Assembly: GCA_963728145.1 (NCBI GenBank) | Contig: CAVSJA010000002.1 | Coordinates: 1,024,114-1,088,113 of the forward strand | Direction: 5' to 3' | DNA from: CAVSJA01 sp963728145 | GTDB lineage: Bacteria > Bacteroidota > Bacteroidia > Chitinophagales > Chitinophagaceae | DNA length: 64,000 nucleotides | Shown here: positions 9,076 to 17,444 of the stretch, piece after piece | Numbering within the stretch: position 1 is the first letter of the stretch | Layout: the number at the start of each line of letters is the position of its first letter | Made by a program: the position numbers and the translations under genes | Notes under the pieces: model-generated | Database searches by the model: none | Told to the model about the DNA's origin: nothing | Seen by the model: the letters and a program-made list of their open reading frames with translations, nothing else

Positions 9076-9501
9076 ATGATAAAGATGCAAATGATTGGCC
9101 GGCTTGGAAGAGATTGCACTACCAATCAGGTAAATGGAAAGAGCGTGATCAATTTCACCGTCGCTCATAGCGAAAAATTTAAAGACAACCAGGGAGTGCT
9201 GAAAGAAAAAACTCTTTGGGTCGATTGCGCTTATTGGACTGATCGGGTTGCTGTTGCTCCATACCTGCGTAAAGGAACGCAGGTGTATGTTGAAGGTGCA
9301 CCAGACGTCAAGTCATTTCAAAAAAACGATGGTACACCCGGCGTTGGATTGACACTTCGCGTATTCAGTGTTCAACTTCTTGGTAGCGCTCAGGATAGCA
9401 ACTCCGGCGCTTTCGCACCAGCCAATGAAAGTTCATCACAATCCGAAAGAGTTCCGTCGGCCAGTGATATAACAGAGCCGATAGATGATCTGCCATTCTA
9501 A
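9076..9501 (+). CDS. ssb: Single-stranded DNA-binding protein
   Basis: A 141-residue protein with an OB-fold N-terminal domain (MIKMQMIGRLGRDCTTNQV, then VINFTVAHSEKF, LWVDCAYW, YLRKGTQVYVEG) and an acidic tail ending DDLPF, the binding tip for SSB partner proteins. It coats single-stranded DNA in replication, recombination and repair. The gene stands alone with a candidate promoter upstream and a clear terminator downstream. Many Bacteroidota carry more than one ssb, so this may be either the housekeeping or an accessory copy. Confidence 0.93.
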   Translation: MIKMQMIGRLGRDCTTNQVNGKSVINFTVAHSEKFKDNQGVLKEKTLWVDCAYWTDRVAVAPYLRKGTQVYVEGAPDVKSFQKNDGTPGVGLTLRVFSVQLLGSAQDSNSGAFAPANESSSQSERVPSASDITEPIDDLPF

Positions 9502-9546
9502 ACTTTTTGCTAATTAGGATTTAGGGGCTTACATGAGAAGAGAAGG

Positions 9547-9575
9547 GTCCCGCCGTAGGCGGGACTTTTCTTTTT
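9547..9575 (+). terminator. Rho-independent terminator of ssb
   Basis: GTCCCGCC (9547-9554) pairs with GGCGGGAC (9558-9565) around a GTA loop, followed by TTTTCTTTTT. Confidence 0.85.
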
Positions 9576-9594
9576 CGTATAGATCACGATTTTC

Positions 9595-9640
9595 GAACAG
9601 TAGAATAGTCGAACAGCAGAACAGCAGAACAATGGAACGG
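9595..9640. repeat. Degenerate octamer-like repeat (GAACAGCA words)
   Basis: Words GAACAGTA, GAATAGTC, GAACAGCA, GAACAGCA, GAACAATG follow each other at 8-nt spacing. The same family forms a longer array at 38800-38905. Confidence 0.55.
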
Positions 9641-9656
9641 GAAACAGTTGAAAGAT

Positions 9657-10322
9657 CTAATTACCCAAACCGAACATTAATTGACAATATAAGGTATTTG
9701 CCCTATCCTTGGGGCCATTCTCCGTTGTGATATATCTTACTTTCCATTCACTTTCGGTTAAGCCATAACGGTACCCTACCCGGAAAATCGGAATTGGACT
9801 GTTAGTGGCTTTTGAAAGCAGTTTTAAGCAAAGCGCAAGGTCAAGCATTGTATTCTTATTATATAAAGTGATGTCCTCCATATATATGAAAAGGTGGTGA
9901 TTAAAATCCGGAATAGTGCTTGGCCCACCACTCGTTGTTATATTAGTTCTTTGAAATCCCAATCCAAGTTGCGGGCATATAACAACGTTGTTAAGCCTGA
10001 GCAAATTTGCAGAGACGAATGCCCGTATATACGAACCCGCCAGATCGTGCTTCTCCAATGAACGACGAGCAGTAAAAGACATCTCCGCGCCAAATGAGTA
10101 CTTTTTGTATCTAAATGCCAACCCAGTACCTCCATTATATGAGAAAGTGCCGGGTGCCGGCCGAGAGAATTCATTCATACGTGTTGTGAGATTATCAAAA
10201 TTACTTTTTTGAACTCCACCGAATAGAAAGATTTCCATCCCGGTTATCTTGGTCTTTCCTTGTTGAGAAAATAGTAACGCAGAGGGTAGGAGGCTCACAA
10301 TAATACAGAATGGAAATTTCAT
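9657..10322 (-). CDS. Putative outer-membrane beta-barrel protein
   Basis: A 221-residue protein with a signal peptide (MKFPFCIIVSLLPSALLFSQ). The rest alternates polar and hydrophobic residues with recurring aromatic ends (GTGLAFRYKKYSFGAEMSF, QLGLGFQRT, FRVGYRYGL) and finishes with YCQLMFGLGN, as expected for a small 8-strand-type beta-barrel. I recognise no specific family. It lies alone, 111 bp downstream of the two-gene lipoprotein unit on the same strand. Confidence 0.6.
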   Translation of the reverse strand: MKFPFCIIVSLLPSALLFSQQGKTKITGMEIFLFGGVQKSNFDNLTTRMNEFSRPAPGTFSYNGGTGLAFRYKKYSFGAEMSFTARRSLEKHDLAGSYIRAFVSANLLRLNNVVICPQLGLGFQRTNITTSGGPSTIPDFNHHLFIYMEDITLYNKNTMLDLALCLKLLSKATNSPIPIFRVGYRYGLTESEWKVRYITTENGPKDRANTLYCQLMFGLGN

Positions 10323-10433
10323 TTGGGCATTAGTTTTACCTCAAAGCTAAAGATTACCGGAGTTGGCAAATGATAAAGTTTCTTAAATAATTAAAAAACT
10401 TTCTGTCGATCGTAACTCAATTACTTCCGAGGT

Positions 10434-11519
10434 TCAATTAACAGTCGCAGTTGAATTTCCAGTTATCGAAACGTTGTTAAAAGTCGCGCCAGTTCCAGAT
10501 TGGGAAGAGCCGTTTATTGTAAAAGTGCAATTAAGAGGCGTTCCTGCTGGATAAAACAAAACAGTATACGTGCCAAGCGGAACTTTGCCTAATAAATACG
10601 GAAAAGTCGTGTTATGCTGCATCAAGAAATTATATGCAATCCCTGTAGCATTATTCGTAAACCGCAGGTTGTAGTTTGATGATTTCGTGTTGTATCCATT
10701 TACAGATGCATTTGTTTCGATATAAACAGGAGGCGTCGACACTGACGATATCGCCCAATAAAAAACACGTCTTTGTGAAATGGGCAGCAATCCTTGATAT
10801 TGCGAGCCTCTACCAATCGATACATTGATATAAGACTTTTCTGGAAACGTTTGCAACGCAGAGGAACTGACAGTATAACTCCCATTGTCGGGCACTATAT
10901 ATGTTAAAGTGTTTATAGAAGTAGGCAAGCTTGGTTCATATGAACGGGTTAAACCTGAATAATATGAAATTTCAATTACAACAGTTTGGGAAGGATTGCT
11001 GGCGTCTGGAGTCCAATTTAATACCAAGTTGTTTAAATTAGAGATTTTGCCTTTGGGAAAATCAGAAACGTATCTTGCAATATTCGTTGGCATATAAATT
11101 AGCTGGGTTTGTGTATCACCAGGGTTATGCCCTGTTACCTTAACTGTCACATTAGTTCCTGCTAAAGCTTTTCCTTCTGACAACGTTGCAACCGAATCAC
11201 TATATCCAAAACTAAACACGCTGTCAATTTTTGACAGCGATCTTGTATTTACATACACGCTGCTAACACTCGAATTATTATTTGTGATACTGTCTTTGAA
11301 TCCAGCCATTGCGGATATTACGTAGTTGCTGTCAATCAAATTCATTACTTGTTTGGAATTGATCAAGACATAGTTATACACAGTTGCAGAATCCTCGGTC
11401 ATCATACTTTGCCGTAACTGGTCCAACGTGGAATTTTGAAATAATTGGTTCTTGTTTTCAACCTTTGTGCAAGATAAAAAGACAAGAATTATAATCGACG
11501 TATTTATAGCTTTTGTCAT
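10434..11519 (-). CDS. Putative lipoprotein, function unknown
   Basis: A 361-residue protein. The N-terminus MTKAINTSIIILVFLSC with KVENK after TK fits a lipoprotein signal with Cys at about 17. The mature part is rich in Ser, Thr, Asn and Tyr with runs such as NNATGIAYNFLMQHNTTFPYL, suggesting a repeat-like beta structure exposed on the surface. No catalytic motif is visible. It begins 21 bp after the stop of the gene at 11541-12089 and is probably co-transcribed with it. Confidence 0.65.
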   Translation of the reverse strand: MTKAINTSIIILVFLSCTKVENKNQLFQNSTLDQLRQSMMTEDSATVYNYVLINSKQVMNLIDSNYVISAMAGFKDSITNNNSSVSSVYVNTRSLSKIDSVFSFGYSDSVATLSEGKALAGTNVTVKVTGHNPGDTQTQLIYMPTNIARYVSDFPKGKISNLNNLVLNWTPDASNPSQTVVIEISYYSGLTRSYEPSLPTSINTLTYIVPDNGSYTVSSSALQTFPEKSYINVSIGRGSQYQGLLPISQRRVFYWAISSVSTPPVYIETNASVNGYNTKSSNYNLRFTNNATGIAYNFLMQHNTTFPYLLGKVPLGTYTVLFYPAGTPLNCTFTINGSSQSGTGATFNNVSITGNSTATVN

Positions 11520-11540
11520 AGTTATTTCTTTAATACAATT

Positions 11541-12089
11541 TTAATTAGGAACCAAGCAACCACAGCTCATTTGCACGTTTTGAATCGGTATGAAGTTGCT
11601 TACGTTTATTGAAGGTCTATGACCAACTCCTGAGCCTATGAATTGCAACCTTGGGAAAGCGGCTGTGGTTCCGCTCGGAGAAGTTATTTGTAAACAAATG
11701 TCAGTTCCATACGAAGTAAGTGCACAAGTGGAACATTGCATACCTGATATAGTAATTTCATATTCATACGCAGTATTGTCAGTAGGTAGCTCAGATTCTA
11801 CCGCTATTGAGCTACCACCAGGAGTCGTTGACGAAACATTTTTTTCATCCAAGATATTCCTATAATTACCCCCTCTATAATATCGGACGACAAGATTTAC
11901 TGTGTATCTGATCCGATTTGAACTATTCTTCGGATTGAAGCAATTGGTAAATATGTTACTTAGGTTAAAAGTGCAAGCTTCCGTAGGTGGCGGAGGTTGA
12001 ATCCTTGGTCCGCAAGAGTTTATAAACAGACTTATAACAAGGAAAACGAAACAGTTTTCCTTCTTGAGCTTCCAGAATAATTTACCCAT
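11541..12089 (-). CDS. Putative lipoprotein, function unknown
   Basis: A 182-residue protein with a lipobox-like FINSC followed by GPRIQPPPP, a proline-rich linker. It has a high Cys content for its size (EACTFNLSNIFTNC, MQCSTCAL, SCGC near the end), which suggests disulfides or an extracellular fold. It is the first gene of a two-gene unit with 10434-11519. Both encode lipoproteins of low complexity and unknown role, and neither matches a family I know. Confidence 0.6.
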   Translation of the reverse strand: MGKLFWKLKKENCFVFLVISLFINSCGPRIQPPPPTEACTFNLSNIFTNCFNPKNSSNRIRYTVNLVVRYYRGGNYRNILDEKNVSSTTPGGSSIAVESELPTDNTAYEYEITISGMQCSTCALTSYGTDICLQITSPSGTTAAFPRLQFIGSGVGHRPSINVSNFIPIQNVQMSCGCLVPN

Positions 12090-12582
12090 AGCGAGTTAGT
12101 TTATGAATTTAGAACTTATGGAAATCAAGTTCAACTACCTCGCCCCGTTAGAAAGGTACAAAATTGTATTTACTAGAAAAATCTTTTTTAGAGGTATTGA
12201 GTTCATTTTCTGAAGGTAACCGTGAGTTTCAGCTAGGTAGTTTAATTATTTTGCAGTCGCACATTCCCGTTGAATGGATGCATTACGGTGATCAGTACCG
12301 CGCTTGCTACGATTATTGCGTTTAATGGGGGTCGATGGTGTTGTTGGTGGTGGCAGGAGCTTATTGTGTGCCATTAATTGCGGGGAGTAAGACAGAACTG
12401 TTCCTGTAGTCGCAGCGAAATAGCATTAACAAAGAAAAGCAATCTGCTAAATTAAACACGCAAATTTCGAAATTCTTGTTCGATTTTCAATTGAGCGAAC
12501 ATTTGTTACCTCTTGCCTCTTGCCCTTTGCCCTTTGCCTCTTGCTCTTTAATCCTTAACTTCGACATCTAATCACTATAACT
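12090..12582. other. Intergenic region with one heptamer array
   Basis: No convincing gene. At 12505-12549 there is a degenerate TTGCCTC / TTGCCCT array with a 7-nt period and no reverse-complement partner nearby. The rest (12180-12480) is not recognisable; a short hydrophobic translation around 12270-12330 is too weak to call. It must contain the divergent promoters for both flanking units. Confidence 0.45.
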
Positions 12583-13977
12583 ATGCCTTCAAAGAATTCA
12601 CGCAGAAAATTCATCCAACAATTAAGCGGCACTGCGCTTTTGTTTGCAGCAGGTTCTACCCAAAGATTAGCAGCCGAGGAACAAATTGAATCCGTCATTC
12701 TTCAACACGAAAAAAAATACAGTCCGAATGATAAGATTCGTATTGGTACGATTGGAATGGGAATCATGGGCCATAATGATTCGGAAAGCGCATTGAAAGT
12801 TCCCGGTGTTGAGCTCGCAGCCGTCTGTGATCTGTATACGGGAAGATTAGATAGAGCAAAGGAAAAATTCGGTAATGAAATCATTTGTACAAGAGATTAT
12901 AGGGAACTGTTGAACCGGAAAGATATTGATGCAGTGATCATCGCTACAAGTGATCATTATCATGCTCGCATTGCAACTGATGCATTGAAGGCAGGTAAGC
13001 ATGTCTATTGTGAGAAACCAATGGTACATAAACTGAACGAAGGGTTGGGTGTGATCAATGCCTGGAAGCAATCTAAAAAAGCGATGCAGGTAGGAAGCCA
13101 ACGCATTAGCGGCCTAGATCATGCAAAAGCAAGAGAACTATATCGTGCCGGTGAAATTGGTCAACTGAATTGTATCGAATCAACCAATGATCGTCAAAGT
13201 GCAATGGGTGCATGGCAATATACAATGCCAACGGATGGATCACCAGAGACAGTAGATTGGGATAGATATATAGCCGGCATGCCAAAAACACCGTACGATG
13301 CTAAGAAGTTTTTCTGGTGGAGAAACTATAAGGATTTTGGTACCGGTATGTCAGGCGATCTCTTTGTTCATCTTTTGACAGGAATACATTTTATTACCGA
13401 TTCGAAAGGACCGCGAAAGATTTTTTCTTCAGGCCAGCTTTGTTACTGGAAAGATGGGCGCGATGTTCCTGATGTTATGACGGCGATACTTGAATATCCG
13501 GAAACTAAAGAACATTCGGCATTTCAGGTAATGCTCCGCGTGAACTTTGTTAGTGGTGGAGGAGAGAAAAGCAGCACAAAATTTATTGGAAGTGAAGGTA
13601 CCATCGATGTAGGTTGGAACGGTATCACCGTCAATCATAGTTTGATGGCAAAGGCTCCGGGCATTGGTGGATGGGATTCATTAGACACTTATCCAAAAGC
13701 AATGCAGGAAACATTGAAACAACAATACGAGCAGAAATATTCTGCAGAAGATAAGAAGCGTCCGACAAAGCCGCCGATTAATTATCGTCCGCCGCAAGAC
13801 TTCGATGAACATGTTGCTCACTTTTCAAATTTCTTTGATGGAGCAAGAAATGGCAAACCTGTTATTGAAGATCCGGAATTCGGATTCCGTGCTGCAGCAC
13901 CTTGCTTAGCATGTAACGATAGTTATTTCCAAAAGAAAATTATTTATTGGGATCCGGTTGCGATGAAGGTGAAGTAG
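12583..13977 (+). CDS. Gfo/Idh/MocA-family oxidoreductase with Tat-type signal
   Basis: A 464-residue protein. The N-terminus SRRKFIQQLSGTALLFAAG is a twin-arginine type signal, so it is probably exported folded with its NAD(P) cofactor. The Rossmann domain has GTIGMGIMGHND (about residues 55-66), followed by DYRELLNRKDIDAVIIATSDHYH and the family motif CEKPM. The C-terminal half is the usual alpha/beta substrate domain. Such secreted members act on sugars or sugar acids. It may work with the downstream Ldh-type dehydrogenase, but a terminator between them (14034-14066) argues for separate transcripts. The substrate is unknown. Confidence 0.87.
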   Translation: MPSKNSRRKFIQQLSGTALLFAAGSTQRLAAEEQIESVILQHEKKYSPNDKIRIGTIGMGIMGHNDSESALKVPGVELAAVCDLYTGRLDRAKEKFGNEIICTRDYRELLNRKDIDAVIIATSDHYHARIATDALKAGKHVYCEKPMVHKLNEGLGVINAWKQSKKAMQVGSQRISGLDHAKARELYRAGEIGQLNCIESTNDRQSAMGAWQYTMPTDGSPETVDWDRYIAGMPKTPYDAKKFFWWRNYKDFGTGMSGDLFVHLLTGIHFITDSKGPRKIFSSGQLCYWKDGRDVPDVMTAILEYPETKEHSAFQVMLRVNFVSGGGEKSSTKFIGSEGTIDVGWNGITVNHSLMAKAPGIGGWDSLDTYPKAMQETLKQQYEQKYSAEDKKRPTKPPINYRPPQDFDEHVAHFSNFFDGARNGKPVIEDPEFGFRAAAPCLACNDSYFQKKIIYWDPVAMKVK

Positions 13978-13980
13978 GCT

Positions 13981-14117
13981 GCGAGCTTTGAGCCATGAGC
14001 TTCGAGCTGCGAACTTCGAGCAAAAAGAAGTTTAATGCGTTAGTAAGTGCTAACGCATTTTTTTATTTTCTGCTCATGGCTCAAAGCTCGTAGCTCGAAG
14101 CTCATGGCTCGCAGCTT
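13981..14117. repeat. Heptamer-array hairpin (GAGCTNN words) enclosing a terminator
   Basis: Words of the form GAGCTTC, GAGCCAT, GAGCTGC run at 7-nt period from 13981 to 14021; reverse-complementary words run from 14073 to 14117. The arms pair over most of their length, and the differing words match across the stem. The ordinary terminator at 14034-14066 sits in the loop. Confidence 0.75.
14034..14066 (+). terminator. Rho-independent terminator of the Gfo/Idh/MocA gene
   Basis: AATGCGTTAG (14034-14043) pairs with CTAACGCATT (14050-14059), followed by TTTTTTATTTT. Confidence 0.85.
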
Positions 14118-14133
14118 CTTCTTAATTTGCAGC

Positions 14134-15213
14134 ATGTCCGAAAAGATATATTCCTACAAGCAGCTATTCGATTTCGCGAAGAGAGTTTTTGAAAAGATTG
14201 GTTGTTCAGAACAAGATTCGATCATTGCAAGTAAAGTGTTGTTGAGCGCTGATCTGCGTGGTATTGATTCGCATGGTATCGCGAGATTAAGCGGTTATGT
14301 AAGACTATGGGAAGTGAACCGCGTGAATGCAAAACCTAATATTCGAATCATTCATGAAAGTCCATCAACTGCTGTTGTTGATGGAGATGGTGGATTAGGT
14401 CTTGTTGTTGCACCTTATGCGATGCAGGTGGCAATTGACAAAGCAAAGAAAGCGGGTACAGGTTGGGTAAGTGTGCAGCATAGTAATCATTTTGGCATCG
14501 CGGGATATCATGCAATGATGGCGCTCGAACACGATATGATCGGTTGGGCGATGACGAATGCAAGTCCATTAGTAGCACCAACATTTTCTATAGAACGTTT
14601 ACTTGGAACGAACCCAATTTGTGTTGTGATTCCTGCAGGCAAAGAACCTCCATTTGTTGCTGATCTTGCAACAACAACTGCAGCAAATGGAAAACTCGAG
14701 ATCTTACAAAGAAAAAATCTAAATGCTCCAATGGGATGGGTTCAGGATAAGGATGGTAATCCATCATCCAATCCACATGAATTAAAAGCCGGCGGTGCAT
14801 TATTGCCGCTGGGAGGAGATCGTGAGCATGGAAGTCATAAAGGCTACGCACTGGGAGCAATAGTCGATATTTTTTCTGCGGTACTAAGCGGCGCCAATTA
14901 TGGTCCATGGGTTCCTCCATTTCCCGCATATGTCCCCATGCCTTCGGAACAACCGGGCAAGGGCATTGGTCATTTCTTTGGTGCAATGCGAATTGATGCA
15001 TTCCGTCCTGCGAAAGACTTCAAACAACATATGGATAAATGGATCGGCCGCTTTCGTTCTGCCAAAACAATCAATGGAGAGGAACAGGTCCTCATTCCCG
15101 GCGATCCTGAAAGAGAGATGGAAGAGAACCGAATTAAATCGGGGATACCATTATTGCATGCGGTGGAAGAGGATCTTTTGTTTTTGGGAGAGAAGCTCGG
15201 CGTAAAGCTTTAA
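14134..15213 (+). CDS. Ldh-family (malate/L-lactate/ureidoglycolate-type) NAD(P)-dependent dehydrogenase
   Basis: A 359-residue cytoplasmic oxidoreductase of the Ldh2/ComC family, not the classical LDH fold. The ATG at 14134 is preferred: the upstream in-frame extension is translated heptamer repeat. Family features are ADLRGIDSHGIARL, VDGDGGLGLVVAPYAM, VQHSNHFGIAGYHAMMA (with the catalytic-type His) and GTNPICVVIPA. These enzymes oxidise 2-hydroxy acids, and the exact substrate cannot be read from sequence. The insert RNIKSG near the C-terminus is ordinary. The neighbouring sugar-type oxidoreductase hints at hydroxy-acid or sugar-acid catabolism. Confidence 0.87.
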   Translation: MSEKIYSYKQLFDFAKRVFEKIGCSEQDSIIASKVLLSADLRGIDSHGIARLSGYVRLWEVNRVNAKPNIRIIHESPSTAVVDGDGGLGLVVAPYAMQVAIDKAKKAGTGWVSVQHSNHFGIAGYHAMMALEHDMIGWAMTNASPLVAPTFSIERLLGTNPICVVIPAGKEPPFVADLATTTAANGKLEILQRKNLNAPMGWVQDKDGNPSSNPHELKAGGALLPLGGDREHGSHKGYALGAIVDIFSAVLSGANYGPWVPPFPAYVPMPSEQPGKGIGHFFGAMRIDAFRPAKDFKQHMDKWIGRFRSAKTINGEEQVLIPGDPEREMEENRIKSGIPLLHAVEEDLLFLGEKLGVKL

Positions 15214-15352
15214 AACACTCGATATCTTCATTCGCGACTCGATCGGGAACAGCAATCAACAATCAACAAGGAAGGAAAAACATTCAATGATAAACAGGTC
15301 ATTTGCAGTTTGGGGTCCAAACGCCGAACGCGAAACTCCAAACGCGTTCCCT

Positions 15353-15360
15353 TATCTTTG
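15353..15360 (+). promoter_or_regulatory. Candidate -7 box for lysC
   Basis: TATCTTTG matches the Bacteroidota -7 consensus TAnnTTTG, 22 bp upstream of the aspartokinase start. No clear -33 TTTG is visible; that position is occupied by GTTTGGN-type heptamers at 15305-15345. Confidence 0.4.
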
Positions 15361-15382
15361 CGGCCTGAAAAAATAAGCACAC

Positions 15383-16717
15383 ATGTCTGAAGGGAAATTC
15401 AAGGTTTTAAAGTTTGGCGGTACTTCTGTTGGTCGTCCGGAAAGAATGCATTCTGTTGCCCAATTGATTACGAAGGATAAGGACGCGAAGATCGTTGTAT
15501 TGAGCGCATTGAGCGGTACGACCAATGCATTGATATCGATCGGTGAGGCAATGGCCGCTGGTGACCGCAATCTTGCAAAACAAAATATTGATAAGCTGGA
15601 GGAGCATTATCACTCATTCATTCGTCAACTGGTAAAATCAGATGCTGCATACCAAAAAGCGAAGCAGATTATTGCTGAACATTTTGAATTCCTTAATATC
15701 ATTCTCAAAATATCCTTCAGCGAGGCCTTGAATAAAGATATTCTTGCACAGGGCGAATTGCTTTCTACGAAATTATTTTCTGTTTTCCTGGAAGAAAAAG
15801 GAGTTGATCACGCATTGTTGCCCGCATTGGAATTCATGACCATTGATACTAATGACGAACCGCAATTGGGCAGTATTAAAGTAAAGCTTGCGCAAACGCT
15901 TAAGCAACATCCCGGAAAAAAATTATTCATTACACAAGGTTATATCTGTCGGAATTCGAGGGGAGAGGTTGATAATTTGAAAAGAGGGGGAAGTGATTAT
16001 ACCGCATCACTGGTTGCCGCTGCTATTAATGCAAGTGTTTGCGAAATATGGACGGATATTGACGGCATGCATAATAATGATCCGCGCATTGTAAATAAAA
16101 CTATTCCTGTTGAACAATTAAGTTTCGAAGAAGCAGCAGAGCTTGCCTATTTCGGGGCGAAGATTTTGCATCCTGCATGTATCTGGCCGGCGCAACAGGA
16201 AAAAGTACCCGTGAGGTTGTTGAATACAATGCAACCCGAGGCTCCTGGTACAGTCATTCGCCAGGATGCCGGCAGTGTTGGAGTGAAAGCAATTGCTGCA
16301 AAAGATGGGATCTATGCGATCAATATCAAAAGCAGCCGGATGTTATTGGCCTATGGATTCTTAAGAAAGATCTTCGAAGTATTTGAAAAATACCGCACGC
16401 CAATCGATATGATCACCACATCCGAAGTCGCGGTATCAGTGACTATCGATAGCAATTCATTCCTGAAACAAATCGTAAAAGAGCTTGAACCCTTTGGTAC
16501 GATTGGAGTGGAAGAGAACCTTACCATTATTTCTGTTGTGGGTAATGAGATTGCACAAACGCAGGATATTCTTCGTCGTTTGTTTGAGGCATTGTCACCG
16601 ATTCCGGTTCGGATGGTGAGCTATGGTGGAAGCAAGCATAATGTTTCAATTCTGGTTCCATCGGCCTACAAGCAACAAACTCTACAACTGTTGAATACGG
16701 GACTGTTTGGGTTGTAA
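15383..16717 (+). CDS. lysC: Aspartate kinase
   Basis: A 444-residue monofunctional aspartokinase catalysing the first step of Lys, Thr, Met and diaminopimelate synthesis. Seen: KFGGTSVG at the N-terminus, the RGGSDYTASL substrate loop, EIWTDIDGMHNNDPRIV and FGAKILHPA. The last 150 residues hold two ACT regulatory domains (YGFLRKIFEVFEKYRTPIDMI and IISVVGNEI). No homoserine dehydrogenase is fused. The last 87 bp (codons for SKHNVSILVPSAYKQQ onward plus stop) are duplicated exactly at 17043-17129 next to a mobile-looking element. The ancestral gene appears to have abutted the convergent esterase gene with no spacer (see 17129/17130). Confidence 0.95.
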   Translation: MSEGKFKVLKFGGTSVGRPERMHSVAQLITKDKDAKIVVLSALSGTTNALISIGEAMAAGDRNLAKQNIDKLEEHYHSFIRQLVKSDAAYQKAKQIIAEHFEFLNIILKISFSEALNKDILAQGELLSTKLFSVFLEEKGVDHALLPALEFMTIDTNDEPQLGSIKVKLAQTLKQHPGKKLFITQGYICRNSRGEVDNLKRGGSDYTASLVAAAINASVCEIWTDIDGMHNNDPRIVNKTIPVEQLSFEEAAELAYFGAKILHPACIWPAQQEKVPVRLLNTMQPEAPGTVIRQDAGSVGVKAIAAKDGIYAINIKSSRMLLAYGFLRKIFEVFEKYRTPIDMITTSEVAVSVTIDSNSFLKQIVKELEPFGTIGVEENLTIISVVGNEIAQTQDILRRLFEALSPIPVRMVSYGGSKHNVSILVPSAYKQQTLQLLNTGLFGL

Positions 16718-16795
16718 CGACCAGGGATAAACCAATTCCGGCAATATCCAATTCAATACAAGCGGTACTTTGCTATTATGCGATTCTCCAGCGGT

Positions 16796-17037
16796 TCCCG
16801 CAGAGTCTCCCGCAACACGAACTCCGCATTGAATGCAACTTACGCGGGGACTCTGCGTTTCGCGATTAGCGAGAAGTTGTACGCAGCATATATATTGAGA
16901 CAGTTTGCAAATAGTTTCAAACATTACGAAGCTCCTGCGTTATTGGATCCATACCCATCAGCCCTTCAGGCAGGCGCAGAGTCCCCCCGTAAGTTGCTGT
17001 AATTTGGAGTGCGTGCTGGGGGAGACTCTGCGGGGAC
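16796..17037 (+). mobile_element. Hairpin-ended repeat element, copy A
   Basis: About 242 bp. The left end is a hairpin with CGCAGAGTCTCCCGC paired to GCGGGGACTCTGCG. The right end is a hairpin with CGCAGAGTCCCCCC paired to GGGGGAGACTCTGCG. The two ends are inverted copies of each other. The core includes TTCGCGATTAGCGA and TTATTGGATCCATACCC. Copy A is more diverged from the five copies at 22-24 kb than copy B is. No transposase is encoded. Confidence 0.8.
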
Positions 17038-17042
17038 CTTCA

Positions 17043-17129
17043 AGCAAGCATAATGTTTCAATTCTGGTTCCATCGGCCTACAAGCAACAAACTCTACAAC
17101 TGTTGAATACGGGACTGTTTGGGTTGTAA
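17043..17129 (+). repeat. Exact duplicate of the lysC 3' end
   Basis: The 87 bp match 16631-16717 base for base (last 28 codons and stop). It has no start and is not a gene. Confidence 0.92.
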
Positions 17130-17203
17130 TTATTTGACCAGTTCTGGAAGTATCCAGTTCAATGCAAGCGGCACTTCACATATTATGCGATTCTCCAGCG
17201 GTT

Positions 17204-17444
17204 ACCGCAGAGTCTCCCGCAGCATGGACTCTGAATCAGATGCATCTTACGCGGGGACTCTGCGTTTCGCGATTAGCGAGGAGGTGTACGCAGCATATAC
17301 AATAAGACAAACTGTAAGTGGTTTTCAATATCAAATGATTCCTGCATTGTTGGATTCGTACTCTTCAGCCCTGCGGGCAAACGCAGAGTCCCCCCGAAAG
17401 ATGCGTCTAATTTGGAGTGCGTGCTGGGGGAGACTCTGCGGGAA
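17204..17444 (+). mobile_element. Hairpin-ended repeat element, copy B
   Basis: About 241 bp, with the same hairpin ends as copy A and a core closer to the 22-24 kb copies (ATTCCTGCATTGTTGGATTC is shared). Its right end supplies the last 16 or so codons and the TAG stop of the esterase gene read on the other strand. Confidence 0.8.

Noticed and set aside
12250..12360. Decayed membrane-protein gene
   Set aside because: A short hydrophobic translation exists but no frame is long or similar enough to any family to support it.
15288..15377. A 29-codon ORF upstream of lysC as a second leader peptide
   Set aside because: It is built from the GTTTGGN heptamers, has no run of Lys, Thr or Met codons and no following terminator/antiterminator pair.
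16778..17002. Short ORFs inside the hairpin element (74-144 codons) as real genes
   Set aside because: They begin or end in duplicated gene ends or hairpin arms, lack start signals, and differences are not concentrated at third codon positions.
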